Of a DNA stretch of 64,000 nucleotides, positions 1-9,367 are shown piece by piece. The notes below the pieces were generated by a model. The model made no database searches, was not told where the DNA came from, and worked only from the letters and a program-made list of their open reading frames with translations. A program made the position numbers and the translations under genes. The first letter of the stretch is position 1. The number at the start of each line of letters is the position of its first letter. Source of the stretch: an uncultured Bacteroidales bacterium (GTDB taxonomy: Bacteria > Bacteroidota > Bacteroidia > Bacteroidales > UBA932); NCBI GenBank assembly GCA_902491795.1, contig CABUIX010000001.1, forward strand, positions 1-64,000. The letters are read 5' to 3'.

Positions 1-1915
1 GCGTGAGCTGCAGCAGGAATGAGAACTCTGAGCCCTGCCTGGGGTAGATCTGCTGGTCGGTGGAGTTTCGCACAAGATTGAGCGAATAACTCAGGTTGTG
101 CGCTATTCCGTCGTCAAATATGAAATATCCGGAATACCAGTTGGTCAGCCTGTATGTCTGCCAGCTGAGTCCGTTATACAGCACAAAATAGTTGTCGGGC
201 CACTTCAGGCGCGTACCTATGGATGCAGAGAAGCCGAACACTTCCATCTGCCTGTCGTTCCTGAGCAGGTTGATGGCCAGGTAGGAATTGGTCTGGCGAG
301 TATAATATGCACCGATGTTCAGGGAAGTAGGCTTCTTGCCGAACAGCCAAGGTTCGGTGAAACTTGCCGTGAGTGCCGTATAGTACGTACCGTTGGTCTG
401 GAAGCGGAACGCCAGGTTCTGTGCATCTCCGAGAGGCACAGGACGCCATGCTCCCTTGTCAAACATCCTTCTGGTGGAGAAGTTGTTGAAACTTACGCCG
501 ACGGTTGCGACGAACGTGTTGCCTCCCCATCCTCCTGACACTTCCAGCTGTGATGAAGGCTTTTCCGTCACGTTGTACACGATGTCAACCGTATTGTCGA
601 GCTGGTTAGGAATGATTGAATAGCCGGTTTCGCTCATGATCGCCTCAGGATCGAACTGGCCCAGCGATGCAATTTCCCTGATTGACCTCTCAAAGTCAGT
701 CTGGCTGAAAAGATATCCGGGACGGGTAAATATCTGTCGGCGTATGACCCTTTCGTTGGTAAGGTCGTTGCCGTTGATTATTATGTTGTTGAGTGTAGCC
801 TGCTTTCCCTCCGAAATGCGAAGCTCCACATCGACCGAATCGTTCTGGATGTTCGTCTCGACAGGAGTGACGTTGAAGAACAGGTAACCGTTGTCTCGGT
901 ACAGCTTGGTCACGTCATACTCGTTCTGCTTGCCGCCTCCGAACAGTCTGTGCTCCATGGTCACGACATCGTACACGTCACCCTTGCTTATCGCAAGCAC
1001 GGAATTCAACGCATCAGAAGAGTAAACCGAGTTTCCTGTCCAGCTTATGTCGCCGAAATAGTAGCGGTCGCCCTCATCAAAGACGAGGTCAATGCCCAGT
1101 CTGTTCGGTTCCACATAATATATTGAATCACGCACAAGCCGCGCGTCACGGAAGCCCTCCTCATTGAAGGCGCCGATCACGTTCTTCTTGTCGTTGAAAT
1201 ACTCCTGCTCGTTGAATTTCTTGCTGCTGAAGAAGTTGTAGAACTTGTTCGATTTTGTCTTCTTCATTGACCTGGCAAGCTTGAAGTCCTTGACATTCTC
1301 GTTGCCGATGAAGTTTATGTCCTTGATCTTTATCTTCTCGCCCTTGTCAACCGCAAAGTTCACGCGGATCGCATTCTTGATGATGGTGTCCTTCACAACC
1401 TCGGCGTTCACTTCGCACAGAAGGAAACCCTTCTCGGCAAAATAGCGCTTTATGATGTCGGATGTCGTTTTCTCTACATATTCGGAAAATTCGCGTCCTG
1501 GACGGAGGTTCACCCTTTCCTGAATGTCTTTCCTCTCGCTCGAGGTGACTCCCGAAAAGCTCCACCTCGAAACCCTTGGACGCTCCTTGATCCTTATGCT
1601 GAACCATGCCGAATCTCCCGCGACATTGAGACTGTCTATGGTAAGGGACACGTCTTCAAAATATCTCTGGAGCCAAAGGCGCTCCACCACGTTGGACAGA
1701 GCCTCGCCAGGCACCGTCACTTCCATGCCGGTCTGGATTCCCGTAAGGGAAATTATCTGCTGATCGGAATAGAAGGTGTTTCCTTCCACCTTGATGCCCC
1801 CGACCTTATACTTGACAGGATGAGAGTAGTCAACTTCAACACCGCTCTCCTGGGCCACGAGTGAAAGGGGCACCAGAACCAGTGCCAGAGTGGCAAATAA
1901 CCGTCCAATCTTCAT
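1..1915 (-). CDS. bamA: Outer membrane protein assembly factor BamA (3' end cut off by window edge)
   Basis: Reading the minus strand from the ATG at 1915 gives a signal peptide (MKIGRLFATLALVLVPLSLV) followed by POTRA-type segments and then beta-barrel sequence that runs off the window at position 1, so about 638 residues are present and the barrel end is missing. BamA is the essential Omp85 insertase that folds beta-barrel proteins into the outer membrane. The POTRA part is recognisable from motifs such as VKYKVGGIKVEGN near the N-terminus and repeated KIKDINFIGNENV-type strands. It is last in a nadK-uppS-bamA run, the order common in Bacteroidales. A -7-like box lies in the 31-bp gap to uppS, so it may also have its own promoter. 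Confidence 0.9.
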   Translation of the reverse strand, partial: MKIGRLFATLALVLVPLSLVAQESGVEVDYSHPVKYKVGGIKVEGNTFYSDQQIISLTGIQTGMEVTVPGEALSNVVERLWLQRYFEDVSLTIDSLNVAGDSAWFSIRIKERPRVSRWSFSGVTSSERKDIQERVNLRPGREFSEYVEKTTSDIIKRYFAEKGFLLCEVNAEVVKDTIIKNAIRVNFAVDKGEKIKIKDINFIGNENVKDFKLARSMKKTKSNKFYNFFSSKKFNEQEYFNDKKNVIGAFNEEGFRDARLVRDSIYYVEPNRLGIDLVFDEGDRYYFGDISWTGNSVYSSDALNSVLAISKGDVYDVVTMEHRLFGGGKQNEYDVTKLYRDNGYLFFNVTPVETNIQNDSVDVELRISEGKQATLNNIIINGNDLTNERVIRRQIFTRPGYLFSQTDFERSIREIASLGQFDPEAIMSETGYSIIPNQLDNTVDIVYNVTEKPSSQLEVSGGWGGNTFVATVGVSFNNFSTRRMFDKGAWRPVPLGDAQNLAFRFQTNGTYYTALTASFTEPWLFGKKPTSLNIGAYYTRQTNSYLAINLLRNDRQMEVFGFSASIGTRLKWPDNYFVLYNGLSWQTYRLTNWYSGYFIFDDGIAHNLSYSLNLVRNSTDQQIYPRQGSEFSFLLQLT

Positions 1916-1934
1916 CTTATTCAACAAAGGTTTG

Positions 1935-1942
1935 CAAATATA
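1935..1942 (-). promoter_or_regulatory. -7 element TATATTTG upstream of bamA
   Basis: The minus strand reads TATATTTG, a perfect TAnnTTTG match, in the short uppS-bamA gap 20 bp before the bamA ATG. I see no TTTG at the expected -33 position, so this is a weak or secondary promoter at best. Confidence 0.35.
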
Positions 1943-1946
1943 CTAA

Positions 1947-2654
1947 TTATTTGACTTTTCCGAAGCGCCTGTCCCTCGATGCATATTCCTCGAGAGCCGC
2001 CCGGTACTGCTCCCGCCTGAAATCAGGCCACAGAGTATCCGTAAAGACAAACTCGGTATATGCCGACTGCCAAAGCAAATAATTGCTGATCCTTTTTTCG
2101 CCGGAAGTGCGTATGAGCAGATCCGGATCAGGGATGCCTGCGGTCACGAGATATCGGCTGAAATCATCAACTCCAATTTCGAGACCCGGGTTTTCAATCA
2201 AATCATGTGCCATCCTTCTGGCAGCCTGGAATATGTCCCACTTTCCGCTGTAGCTGAGAAAAAGTATCATGGTCATGCCGCTGTTGGAAGAAGTCTCCTT
2301 CATTATGGAATCAATCGAAGCCTTGAGACTGTCGGAAAGCCGTTCGCGGTTTCCAAGGACCAGGAACTTTATGTTGTTCTTCATGAATGTCGGAAGTTCC
2401 TTCTCCATCATTGTTCCCATAAGTTCCATGAGCGTATGGACTTCGCTGTCGGGCCTGTTCCAGTTTTCTTCGGAAAAAGCGAAGAAAGACGTGTATCTGA
2501 TTCCCCATTCCACGGAGGCCTCCATCACCTCACGGACACTCGAAACGCCTTCAAAATGTCCGTATACCCGTTCTTTTCCACGTTGTCTGGCCCACCGGCC
2601 ATTGCCGTCCATGATCAGCGAAACATGTTGCGGCACTTTTTCCAGTTTGTTCAT
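1947..2654 (-). CDS. uppS: Isoprenyl transferase (undecaprenyl diphosphate synthase)
   Basis: This 235-residue protein is a cis-prenyltransferase that adds isopentenyl units to farnesyl diphosphate to make undecaprenyl diphosphate, the lipid carrier for peptidoglycan and surface glycans. Visible family motifs are MDGNGRWA at residues 16-23 with the catalytic Asp, FAFSEENWNRP, and the C-terminal IRTSGEKRISNYLLWQSAY region that binds the diphosphate. The length is normal for the family. The start lies 3 bp after the nadK stop, so the two are surely co-transcribed. Confidence 0.95.
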   Translation of the reverse strand: MNKLEKVPQHVSLIMDGNGRWARQRGKERVYGHFEGVSSVREVMEASVEWGIRYTSFFAFSEENWNRPDSEVHTLMELMGTMMEKELPTFMKNNIKFLVLGNRERLSDSLKASIDSIMKETSSNSGMTMILFLSYSGKWDIFQAARRMAHDLIENPGLEIGVDDFSRYLVTAGIPDPDLLIRTSGEKRISNYLLWQSAYTEFVFTDTLWPDFRREQYRAALEEYASRDRRFGKVK

Positions 2655-2657
2655 GGT

Positions 2658-3476
2658 TTATTTTATTTCATTACCGTTTCTGACATCCTCACCCCACAAC
2701 AGGCGGGTACGCAGCGCATTTATGAATGCCGGGCGGCCCGTGCCAAGACGCTTCAGACGTACCGGCGCCTCGGAAACAGTTATCCTGGTATCGGCCGGAA
2801 TCCGGCGGCTGCTGTTGTCAAGAGACAAGACTGCACGGCCCTCCCTGGAGCGCATGGTGATCTCTATCCTGGTTGTCTGAGGGACAACCAGAGGCCTCAC
2901 GTTCAGATTGTGAGGAGAGATCGGGGCAATTATGAAAACCTTCGAGTCCGGCGTGCATATAGGGCCTCCCACGCTCAACGAATAAGCCGTCGAACCTGAA
3001 CTTGTGGCCACGAGCAGGCCGTCAGCCCAATATGTAGGCAGAGGTGCTCCGTCTATGATGACATCAATTCCCAACATCGATGCGCCGTCCCTGGATATGC
3101 TGGTTTCGTTGAGTGCATAGGGCCAGAAACTTCCTGCATCATCGGCAACTACCTGCAGCAGCTCACGCTCTTCAACCTGGAGCTTTCCACGCGATATCGC
3201 CTGCAGAAGTTCATCTGGCTTCGCCTCCGACAGAAATCCCAGCCGCCCGAAATTTACACCCAATATGGGGACATCCGACTGGACCGCAAGTCTCGCGGCA
3301 CTCAGGAAGGTACCGTCACCGCCAAGGCTCAGCAGACCGTCGGTACCCTGCTGCATCTCAGAAGCCGAGCCGGCACGGTAAACTTCGACACCGCCTGCAC
3401 GCAACTGCCTGAGCAGCGCGTCAATGCGGGGATCACCGCAGAGCTTGTCGTTCTTGATGTAATACGCAAATTTCAT
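2658..3476 (-). CDS. nadK: NAD kinase
   Basis: This 272-residue protein phosphorylates NAD to NADP. The diagnostic GGDGTFL motif sits near residue 53, followed by NFGRLGFL and the [14 protein letters not shown] stretch that shapes the nucleotide site. The length is usual for bacterial NadK. It is the first gene of the minus-strand run nadK-uppS-bamA and is divergent from pdxJ across a 68-bp gap carrying a -7 element for each direction. Confidence 0.95.
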   Translation of the reverse strand: MKFAYYIKNDKLCGDPRIDALLRQLRAGGVEVYRAGSASEMQQGTDGLLSLGGDGTFLSAARLAVQSDVPILGVNFGRLGFLSEAKPDELLQAISRGKLQVEERELLQVVADDAGSFWPYALNETSISRDGASMLGIDVIIDGAPLPTYWADGLLVATSSGSTAYSLSVGGPICTPDSKVFIIAPISPHNLNVRPLVVPQTTRIEITMRSREGRAVLSLDNSSRRIPADTRITVSEAPVRLKRLGTGRPAFINALRTRLLWGEDVRNGNEIK

Positions 3477-3486
3477 TACAAGATTA

Positions 3487-3494
3487 CAAAGTTA
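3487..3494 (-). promoter_or_regulatory. -7 element TAACTTTG for nadK
   Basis: A perfect TAnnTTTG match on the minus strand, about 10 bp before the nadK ATG, implying a very short leader. No clear TTTG at -33. Confidence 0.35.
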
Positions 3495-3516
3495 ACACTA
3501 TTCTCAAAGAAATACG

Positions 3517-3524
3517 TACTTTTG
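3517..3524 (+). promoter_or_regulatory. -7 element TACTTTTG for pdxJ
   Basis: A perfect TAnnTTTG match 20 bp before the pdxJ ATG at 3545. The -33 TTTG is not evident. Confidence 0.45.
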
Positions 3525-3544
3525 CGGAACAAAAAAGAATTGAC

Positions 3545-4264
3545 ATGACCAGACTCAGTGTGAACATCAACAAGATAGCCCTGCTGCGCAATGCGCGCGG
3601 CGGCAATGCTCCCGATGTCCTCAAGGCAGCGCTCGACTGCGAGAGGTTCGGAGCGGAAGGCATCACCGTACACCCGAGACCGGACGAGAGGCACATCAGA
3701 TATTCCGACGTGCGCACACTCAGGCCCGCACTTTCAACAGAATTCAACATAGAGGGTAACCCCACAGGAAGTTTCTCCGCACTCGTGTGTGAGGTGGTCC
3801 CCGACCAGGTAACTCTGGTTCCGGACGCACCGACGGCAATCACCTCAAATGCAGGATGGGACACAGTCGCGAACCGGGAATTCCTGACAAGGGTATGCAG
3901 CTCTTTCAAGTCCAGAGGCATACGCACGTCGATCTTCATTGACCCTGACCCAAGGATGGCCGAGGGCGCGGCCAAATGCGGAGCCGACAGGGTTGAACTC
4001 TATACTGCCGCCTATGCAGCGGGATATGCAGAAAACCGCGAAAAGGCGATTGAGCCATACCTCCGGACTGCCGAGGCCGTCCGGGATCTCGGCCTGGGGC
4101 TCAATGCGGGACATGACCTGTCCCTGGAGAACCTCTCATATTATATAAAGACCATACCTTGGACCGACGAGGTAAGCATCGGGCACGCACTCATTTGCGA
4201 CGCCCTTTACATGGGCCTGGAAACGACCATAGCCAAATACCTGGAGGCCATTCTGGCAGTTTAG
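3545..4264 (+). CDS. pdxJ: Pyridoxine 5'-phosphate synthase
   Basis: This 239-residue TIM-barrel enzyme joins 1-deoxyxylulose 5-phosphate and 3-amino-2-oxopropyl phosphate to form pyridoxine 5'-phosphate, the last ring-forming step of the DXP-dependent vitamin B6 pathway. The start [18 protein letters not shown], the loop [13 protein letters not shown] with the conserved HPRPD-R, and [10 protein letters not shown] near residue 180 are the family hallmarks. It is divergent from nadK, an arrangement common in Bacteroidales. Confidence 0.95.
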   Translation: MTRLSVNINKIALLRNARGGNAPDVLKAALDCERFGAEGITVHPRPDERHIRYSDVRTLRPALSTEFNIEGNPTGSFSALVCEVVPDQVTLVPDAPTAITSNAGWDTVANREFLTRVCSSFKSRGIRTSIFIDPDPRMAEGAAKCGADRVELYTAAYAAGYAENREKAIEPYLRTAEAVRDLGLGLNAGHDLSLENLSYYIKTIPWTDEVSIGHALICDALYMGLETTIAKYLEAILAV

Positions 4265-4275
4265 GATTTTTTGAC

Positions 4276-4283
4276 TACATTTG
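4276..4283 (+). promoter_or_regulatory. -7 element TACATTTG for the Skp/OmpH-glycosyltransferase unit
   Basis: A perfect TAnnTTTG match in the 71-bp gap after pdxJ. A TCTG 20 bp upstream (4252-4255) is a weak -33 candidate. The predicted leader before the ATG at 4336 is about 45 nt. Confidence 0.45.
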
Positions 4284-4335
4284 TAGAATGTATGCAGGCC
4301 CAACGGCCACAACAACAAACAGAACCAATAAACAA

Positions 4336-4962
4336 ATGAAAAAGTTACCCATTATTCTCAGCGTAATTTCACTTCTTGGAGTGATAGCAATCGCAGTAGT
4401 ATCATTCACCGGAAAATCTGGAGGAGCAACCGGCACAGACACGACGGCAGCTGCCGAAACAGGCGCGGCCAAAGGGACGATTGTCTATTTCAACCTCGAC
4501 AGGGTACTCAACGAATATGACATGGCCAATGACCTGCGCAGCGTGGTCGAGACGAAAGTCAACAGCATCAACCAGGAGGTAAACCGCAGAGGGACAAAGC
4601 TGGACCAGGACATAAGGAGTTTCCAGGAAAAGATCAACAAGGGACTCATGACCCAGTCAGTGGCCGAGACACAAAGCCAGAAACTCTCCCAGCAGCAGAA
4701 TGAGTTCCAGACCTATGCCGCCCAGAAACAGCAGGAGGTTGTGGAGGAGCAGAACGTCATGATGAACCAGATTGCTGACGCGATCAACAGCTACATGATC
4801 GAATACAACGCGGAGAAGAAGTACGCCATGATTCTCGCCACACAGGGAGACATTCTTCCTTTGCCTGTCGTCACGGCAGATTCGACACTTGACATTACAG
4901 ACGACTTCCTTGAGGGTCTCAACGCCGCATACGTGAAATCGAAGGCATCTCAAAAGGAATAG
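4336..4962 (+). CDS. Skp/OmpH-family periplasmic chaperone-like protein
   Basis: This 208-residue protein has an N-terminal hydrophobic signal or anchor (residues 5-25), an Ala/Thr/Gly-rich linker, and then a long charged helical region (roughly residues 70-160) rich in Gln, Glu and Lys, typical of the coiled-coil tentacles of Skp/OmpH. The segment GTIVYFNLDRVLNEYDMA matches the conserved OmpH core start. Skp holds unfolded outer-membrane proteins during transit to BamA, which fits the nearby bamA. I chose the ATG at 4336 because it starts a proper signal sequence (MKKLPIILSVISLLG); the frame stays open upstream into pdxJ. Confidence 0.85.
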   Translation: MKKLPIILSVISLLGVIAIAVVSFTGKSGGATGTDTTAAAETGAAKGTIVYFNLDRVLNEYDMANDLRSVVETKVNSINQEVNRRGTKLDQDIRSFQEKINKGLMTQSVAETQSQKLSQQQNEFQTYAAQKQQEVVEEQNVMMNQIADAINSYMIEYNAEKKYAMILATQGDILPLPVVTADSTLDITDDFLEGLNAAYVKSKASQKE

Positions 4963-4965
4963 CAG

Positions 4966-6108
4966 TTGAGAATCGCGATACTGTCATGCTTTTACCCGTT
5001 CAGGGGAGGAATTGCCCAGTTCAACGCCAATCTTTTTGCTGAACTGGGCAAGACTCATGAAGTGCGTGCATTCAACTTCAGCAGACAGTACCCGTCCTTC
5101 CTCTTTCCGGGAAAGACGCAGTATGTTTCAGAAGGAGACGAAGCGACTCCGGTGGATTCAACGCCGGTACTCGACACGGCCAACCCTCTGAACTGGCCTT
5201 CAGCCGCCGCAAAAATACGCAAATGGGATCCGGACATCCTGATAATGCGATACTGGATGTCGTATTTCGGACCTTCTCTCGGCTACATGGCCAGAAAGAT
5301 GTCTCCAAAGTGCAAGGTCATCGCCATCACGGACAATGTGATACCCCACGAACAGCATTTCTTCGACAGGCCGCTCACAAAATATTTTCTGGGAGGAGTC
5401 GACGGATGCGTTGCCTTGTGCAGCGAAGTCGCCTCCGACCTGCTGGCCATAAAGCCTGATGCCCGGTACACGGTCCTTCCTCATCCCGTATACACGCATT
5501 TCGGGGAGAAGATACCCAAAAGCGAAGCGGAAAGGCTGCTCGGGATTCCATCCGGAAGCCGCAACATACTTTTTTTCGGACTGATCCGCGAATACAAGGG
5601 GCTTGACCTTCTTATCGAAGCGTTCTCGAAGCTGGACTCAAACTACAGGCTGATAATTGCAGGAGAGCCTTACGGATCCTTCGACAAATATCAGAAACTG
5701 ATAGACAAATGTCCCGACCCGTCACGCATCCACCTTTTCACAAGATATATCGGTGACGCCGAAGTCAAGAATTACTTCTCCGCAGCTGACGTGGCAGTTC
5801 TTCCTTACCGCAGCGCCACCCAGAGCGGAATCAGCGCAGTCGCAGACAATTTCGAACTGCCGATGATCGTTACCGACGTTGGAGGCCTCAGGGAAACAAT
5901 CGGTGAACGCGGGACAGGCCTGGTATGCAAAGAAGGGACGCCAGACTGCATTGCCGGGGAAATCCGCAGATTTTTTGACATTCCCGGCACAAGGGAAAAA
6001 TGCGTGGCAGCAATCAGAAGTCTCAACGAAAGACTGAGCTGGAACAGATTCTGCAAGGATTTGCTCGCATTTTCAGACACTCTGCAAGAAGACAGCGACA
6101 AGAAATGA
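4966..6108 (+). CDS. Glycosyltransferase family 4 protein
   Basis: This 380-residue protein begins with a TTG codon 3 bp after the preceding stop and opens with RIAILSCFYPFRGGIAQFN, the glycine-rich donor loop typical of GT-B enzymes. The C-terminal half has FGLIREYKGLDLLIEAF and then DVAVLPYRSATQSGI, with the conserved acidic/Gly patch of GT4 retaining transferases. It probably moves a sugar from a nucleotide donor to a lipid-linked or surface glycan; donor and acceptor cannot be read from the sequence. Its stop overlaps the next ATG (ATGA), so translation is coupled to the binding-fold protein downstream. Confidence 0.85.
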   Translation: MRIAILSCFYPFRGGIAQFNANLFAELGKTHEVRAFNFSRQYPSFLFPGKTQYVSEGDEATPVDSTPVLDTANPLNWPSAAAKIRKWDPDILIMRYWMSYFGPSLGYMARKMSPKCKVIAITDNVIPHEQHFFDRPLTKYFLGGVDGCVALCSEVASDLLAIKPDARYTVLPHPVYTHFGEKIPKSEAERLLGIPSGSRNILFFGLIREYKGLDLLIEAFSKLDSNYRLIIAGEPYGSFDKYQKLIDKCPDPSRIHLFTRYIGDAEVKNYFSAADVAVLPYRSATQSGISAVADNFELPMIVTDVGGLRETIGERGTGLVCKEGTPDCIAGEIRRFFDIPGTREKCVAAIRSLNERLSWNRFCKDLLAFSDTLQEDSDKK

Positions 6109-7328
6109 AAAAAGCATTTTCAATAATACTTGCAATTCTCCTGTTTTGCGCAGGAGCAAATGCGCAGTGGTATCTATTCCCTGGAGGAAGGGCCAGCAGC
6201 CGCACGGAGCAGCAGGAAACTGAAGAATACGGAGGGAACAACAGCCGCAACCTGTATCCTGTTCCCGACAGCAACAATGCAGATTACGAGTCCGGAGCCA
6301 GGAACACGTTTTTCGGCAGACTGTCCACCATCAACGTGCTGCTCGCCTTGCCGGTCAATGCTGAATCCGCCAAACCGAATGCCAATTTTCTTGAAATGTA
6401 CTGCGGGGCCCTGCTGGCACTCAGGGATCTCGGGAACGAAGGCATGAAAATAAAATTGAAATTCGTTGACACCGGCAAAAGGGAGCTCAATTCGGCCGAA
6501 ATACAGGATGCCGATGTAATCATAGGCCCCGTCAACTACGATGAGATACTGAACGCCCTCCCCTTCTGCGGCGACCAGAAGATGCTGGTCTCCCCTCTTG
6601 ACCCCAAGGCATCCGCACTGGCAGAATCCTCAAGCGTGATACAGGCTCCTTCGGCATGGACATGCCAGATAGACGAGCTCGCCGACTGGGTGCAGGAGGA
6701 ACTGATGCCGGGCGACGAACTCATTGTCGTCAGAGATCCTTCCGGGAACGGCCAGGGAGAACAGAGCAGCTATCTGCTCAACAGGCTGCACAGTAAAGTG
6801 CTGAACTTCCGTACGGTAAAGTCAGTCAGCGACATCCCGTTCCAGGAAGGCAGGACATACCGTCTGATAATCGCTTCGGACAGCGATTCCTTCCTCACCG
6901 GAGCCACACGTGCAGCCGCAATAGAGGCCGCACGCAACCGCGACATAATACTCTATTCCACATCCAGGATAAGGAGCACGATAGGATCCAACGTGAATGA
7001 CCTGCACAACACCAGGACAAGACTTACCGCCGCATATTATATTGACTACGATTCTCCGGAGGTAAAGGACTTCATCCTTGACTACAGGGCTCTTTTCAAT
7101 GCGGAACCGGGGTCCTTTGCTTTCCAGGGATACGATACCATGCACTATTTCGTCTCTATGTGTGCTGACTATGGACGCAGGTGGTACCGGAGACTTCCGG
7201 AATATCAGGAAAGAGGTCTGCAGTCGGACTTCAGATTTGACCGCAGGGAAAGCAACGGAAAAGCGAACGTGGCTGTAAGGAGGATAGTATACAACGCCAA
7301 CCTCACCACAACACTCGTTCAGGACTGA
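6105..7328 (+). CDS. Secreted type 1 periplasmic-binding-fold protein, function unknown
   Basis: This 407-residue protein has a clear signal peptide (MKKAFSIILAILLFCAGANA, then QW). From about residue 80 it resembles the type 1 periplasmic-binding fold of branched-chain amino acid receptors: INVLLALPVN, then LEMYCGALLALRDLGNEG, DVIIGPVNY and FQGYDTMHYF. Bacteroidales relatives often carry LysM peptidoglycan-binding repeats before this fold; none is visible here, only a short polar linker (residues 25-70). No ABC permease is nearby, so a transport role is doubtful and an envelope-sensing or scaffolding role is possible. The ATG overlaps the glycosyltransferase stop. Its 3' end overlaps convergent recN by 10 bp. 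Confidence 0.7.
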   Translation: MKKAFSIILAILLFCAGANAQWYLFPGGRASSRTEQQETEEYGGNNSRNLYPVPDSNNADYESGARNTFFGRLSTINVLLALPVNAESAKPNANFLEMYCGALLALRDLGNEGMKIKLKFVDTGKRELNSAEIQDADVIIGPVNYDEILNALPFCGDQKMLVSPLDPKASALAESSSVIQAPSAWTCQIDELADWVQEELMPGDELIVVRDPSGNGQGEQSSYLLNRLHSKVLNFRTVKSVSDIPFQEGRTYRLIIASDSDSFLTGATRAAAIEAARNRDIILYSTSRIRSTIGSNVNDLHNTRTRLTAAYYIDYDSPEVKDFILDYRALFNAEPGSFAFQGYDTMHYFVSMCADYGRRWYRRLPEYQERGLQSDFRFDRRESNGKANVAVRRIVYNANLTTTLVQD

Positions 7329-8992
7329 CGGCCTTCCTCAAGAAGGACTCTGGCGTTCTGAAGTGCCGCTTCTGTTATTTCTGAGCCGCTGAGCAGACGG
7401 GCAATTTCCTTTACGCGGTCCTCACCATCGACACGTCTGACCATTGAGACGGTTCTCCCGTCCGGAGACATGCTCTTGCTGACGACATAATGTGCATCGC
7501 CCTTGGCTGCAACCTGCGGAAGGTGGGTAATCGAGAACACCTGCATGTCCTTCCCCATTGAGCATATCATCTGTCCTATCCTGTCGGCCACGCTGCCGCT
7601 TACTCCCGTGTCAATCTCGTCGAAGACAAGAGTGGGCATCCCGGCGGATTTGGCCATCAAGGCCTTAAGGCTGAGCATTATCCTCGATATCTCACCACCT
7701 GAAGCGACCTTTGAGAGTTCCTTGGGCTCATCGCTGCCGGAAGAGAAAAGGAAGCTCACCCTGTCACAACCGTCAGCTCCGCCGGCCTTGGGTTCTATCC
7801 TGATCTCGAAAGACGAATTCTCCAGCTCGAGGAAACGAAGGGAATCAAGTATGCGCGAAGACATGAGAGGAGCCGCCTTCCTGCGTGACTCGCCCAGCTT
7901 TGCACTCAGATCACTCCATCTTGCCAAATCTGACTTCTCCTCCCCCTCCAGCAATGATATCTTTTCCTCAATGGATTCGGAACTGACAACCTTCTCGGCG
8001 AAAGCATTCCTGACTGCAATAAGCTCGTCGACAGAAGAGCATCCATGCCTGCGCATCAGCGAATACAGCAGAGACATCCTCTCCTCAACAGCCTCGAGCC
8101 GTTCCGGAGACATGTCAAGCCTGGAATCGATTGACTCAAGTTCAGAGCAGACGTCGTCTATTTCTATTCTTGAGGATTCAAGTCTCGAGGCAAGCCCGGC
8201 AGCATCCGGAAGATAAGCCGAAATCTGCTCCAGTCTCCGCACGGCATTCTTCAGAAGTACGGAAACGCCCTCAACTTCACCGTCAGAATCCAATGAAGAG
8301 GCTGCGGCTGACAAGGCCTCCTTGATTTGTTCAGCATTCGCAAGGCTCTTCTGCTCCTCCTCAAGAGCCTCAAGTTCCCCGCTCTCCAGCTTGGCCTCAT
8401 CAAGACGGGCCAACTGTTCCGAATTATAATCCTTCTCAGCCCGCAGGGCGGCAAGACTTGACCGGAGTTCCGCAAGATCCGCGCGAACCGACTGAAGTTC
8501 CTTCCAGGCACTGCGGCACGCGGAAAGAATTTCGGCATTGCCGGCAAAACTGTCAAGCACGGAAAGCTGGAATCCGCCGTCGACAAGCAGCAGGCTCTTG
8601 TGCTGCGAATGTATGTCAACAAGTCTGGACGAAATGCCCTGAAGCACACCCAAGGCTACCGGGCAGTCATTCACAAAACTGCGGGAACGTCCGGACGAGG
8701 ACATTACCCGGCGCACAACAATCCGCTTTCCGTCAGTCTCAATGTCGTTTTCTTCGAGCAGTTCTGACACCGTATCGTCGTCGCTCTCGAACTCAGCCTC
8801 GACCATGAGCGACGAGGCTCCGGGTGAAATCATTGAAGCATCCGCCTTCGCGCCTGCAAGAAATGACAAGGCCCCCATCAGAATGGACTTTCCTGCGCCC
8901 GTCTGTCCGGTAATAATGACAAGACCCTCCGGGAACTCAATGTCCAGAGAGTCTATGAGAATGTAGTTCCTGATGTGCAGGGAGAGAAGCAT
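7319..8992 (-). CDS. recN: DNA repair protein RecN
   Basis: This 557-residue SMC-like ATPase acts early in double-strand-break repair. The N-terminal Walker A is GQTGAGKS (about residues 29-36). A long coiled-coil region fills residues 150-370. The ABC signature appears as KVASGGEISRIMLSLKAL, followed by Walker B in TLVFDEIDTGVSG and the late IQVFSITHLPQVA-like D/H loop. The length is normal. It is the last gene of trxB-bamD-rpoZ-recN, starting 13 bp after rpoZ. Confidence 0.95.
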   Translation of the reverse strand: MLLSLHIRNYILIDSLDIEFPEGLVIITGQTGAGKSILMGALSFLAGAKADASMISPGASSLMVEAEFESDDDTVSELLEENDIETDGKRIVVRRVMSSSGRSRSFVNDCPVALGVLQGISSRLVDIHSQHKSLLLVDGGFQLSVLDSFAGNAEILSACRSAWKELQSVRADLAELRSSLAALRAEKDYNSEQLARLDEAKLESGELEALEEEQKSLANAEQIKEALSAAASSLDSDGEVEGVSVLLKNAVRRLEQISAYLPDAAGLASRLESSRIEIDDVCSELESIDSRLDMSPERLEAVEERMSLLYSLMRRHGCSSVDELIAVRNAFAEKVVSSESIEEKISLLEGEEKSDLARWSDLSAKLGESRRKAAPLMSSRILDSLRFLELENSSFEIRIEPKAGGADGCDRVSFLFSSGSDEPKELSKVASGGEISRIMLSLKALMAKSAGMPTLVFDEIDTGVSGSVADRIGQMICSMGKDMQVFSITHLPQVAAKGDAHYVVSKSMSPDGRTVSMVRRVDGEDRVKEIARLLSGSEITEAALQNARVLLEEGRQS

Positions 8993-9005
8993 CTTCCGTG
9001 CTCTC

Positions 9006-9344
9006 CTATTGTTCCTGTTTTCCGCCGGCTACACCGTCCTCCTTGGCGAAGCGGTAGTAAAGCTCCCCGTTCTCAAATTCGGAAATCGCCACAAGATCCG
9101 GCTTCGGCTGACGCTCGTAGTACTTGGAAATTTCTATCTGCTCCTTGTTCTCGAATACTTCATCCATGGTATCGCGGTCTCCGCGGAACTCCTCCAGTTT
9201 CTTGGTGAGTTCCTTCTTCTCTGCAAGTGCTATCTGGTTTGCGCGCTTCGACAAAATCACCACGGTCTCATAAATGTTGCCGGTGGGAGCGGCGAGGTTC
9301 TTGACATCCCTCGTGATTGTGTTTGTAGGTATTTTCTTTTCCAT
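9006..9344 (-). CDS. rpoZ: RNA polymerase omega-subunit (Rpb6-like)
   Basis: This 112-residue protein matches the Bacteroidetes omega form: NTITRDVKNLAAPTGNIYE, then VVILSKRANQIA (the conserved helix contacting the beta' subunit), then ENKEQIEISKYYERQPKPDL. Omega helps assemble and stabilise RNA polymerase. The position between bamD and recN is the usual Bacteroidales context, although the coaBC and DUF4835 genes often found between rpoZ and recN are absent here. Confidence 0.88.
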   Translation of the reverse strand: MEKKIPTNTITRDVKNLAAPTGNIYETVVILSKRANQIALAEKKELTKKLEEFRGDRDTMDEVFENKEQIEISKYYERQPKPDLVAISEFENGELYYRFAKEDGVAGGKQEQ

Positions 9345-9367
9345 ACTTTTTTTACGGACAAAACCTG

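Noticed and set aside
2205..2999. Long plus-strand open frame of 264 codons opposite uppS and nadK
   Set aside because: It lies fully antisense to two genes with clear motifs, and its composition is a codon shadow with no signal or domain.
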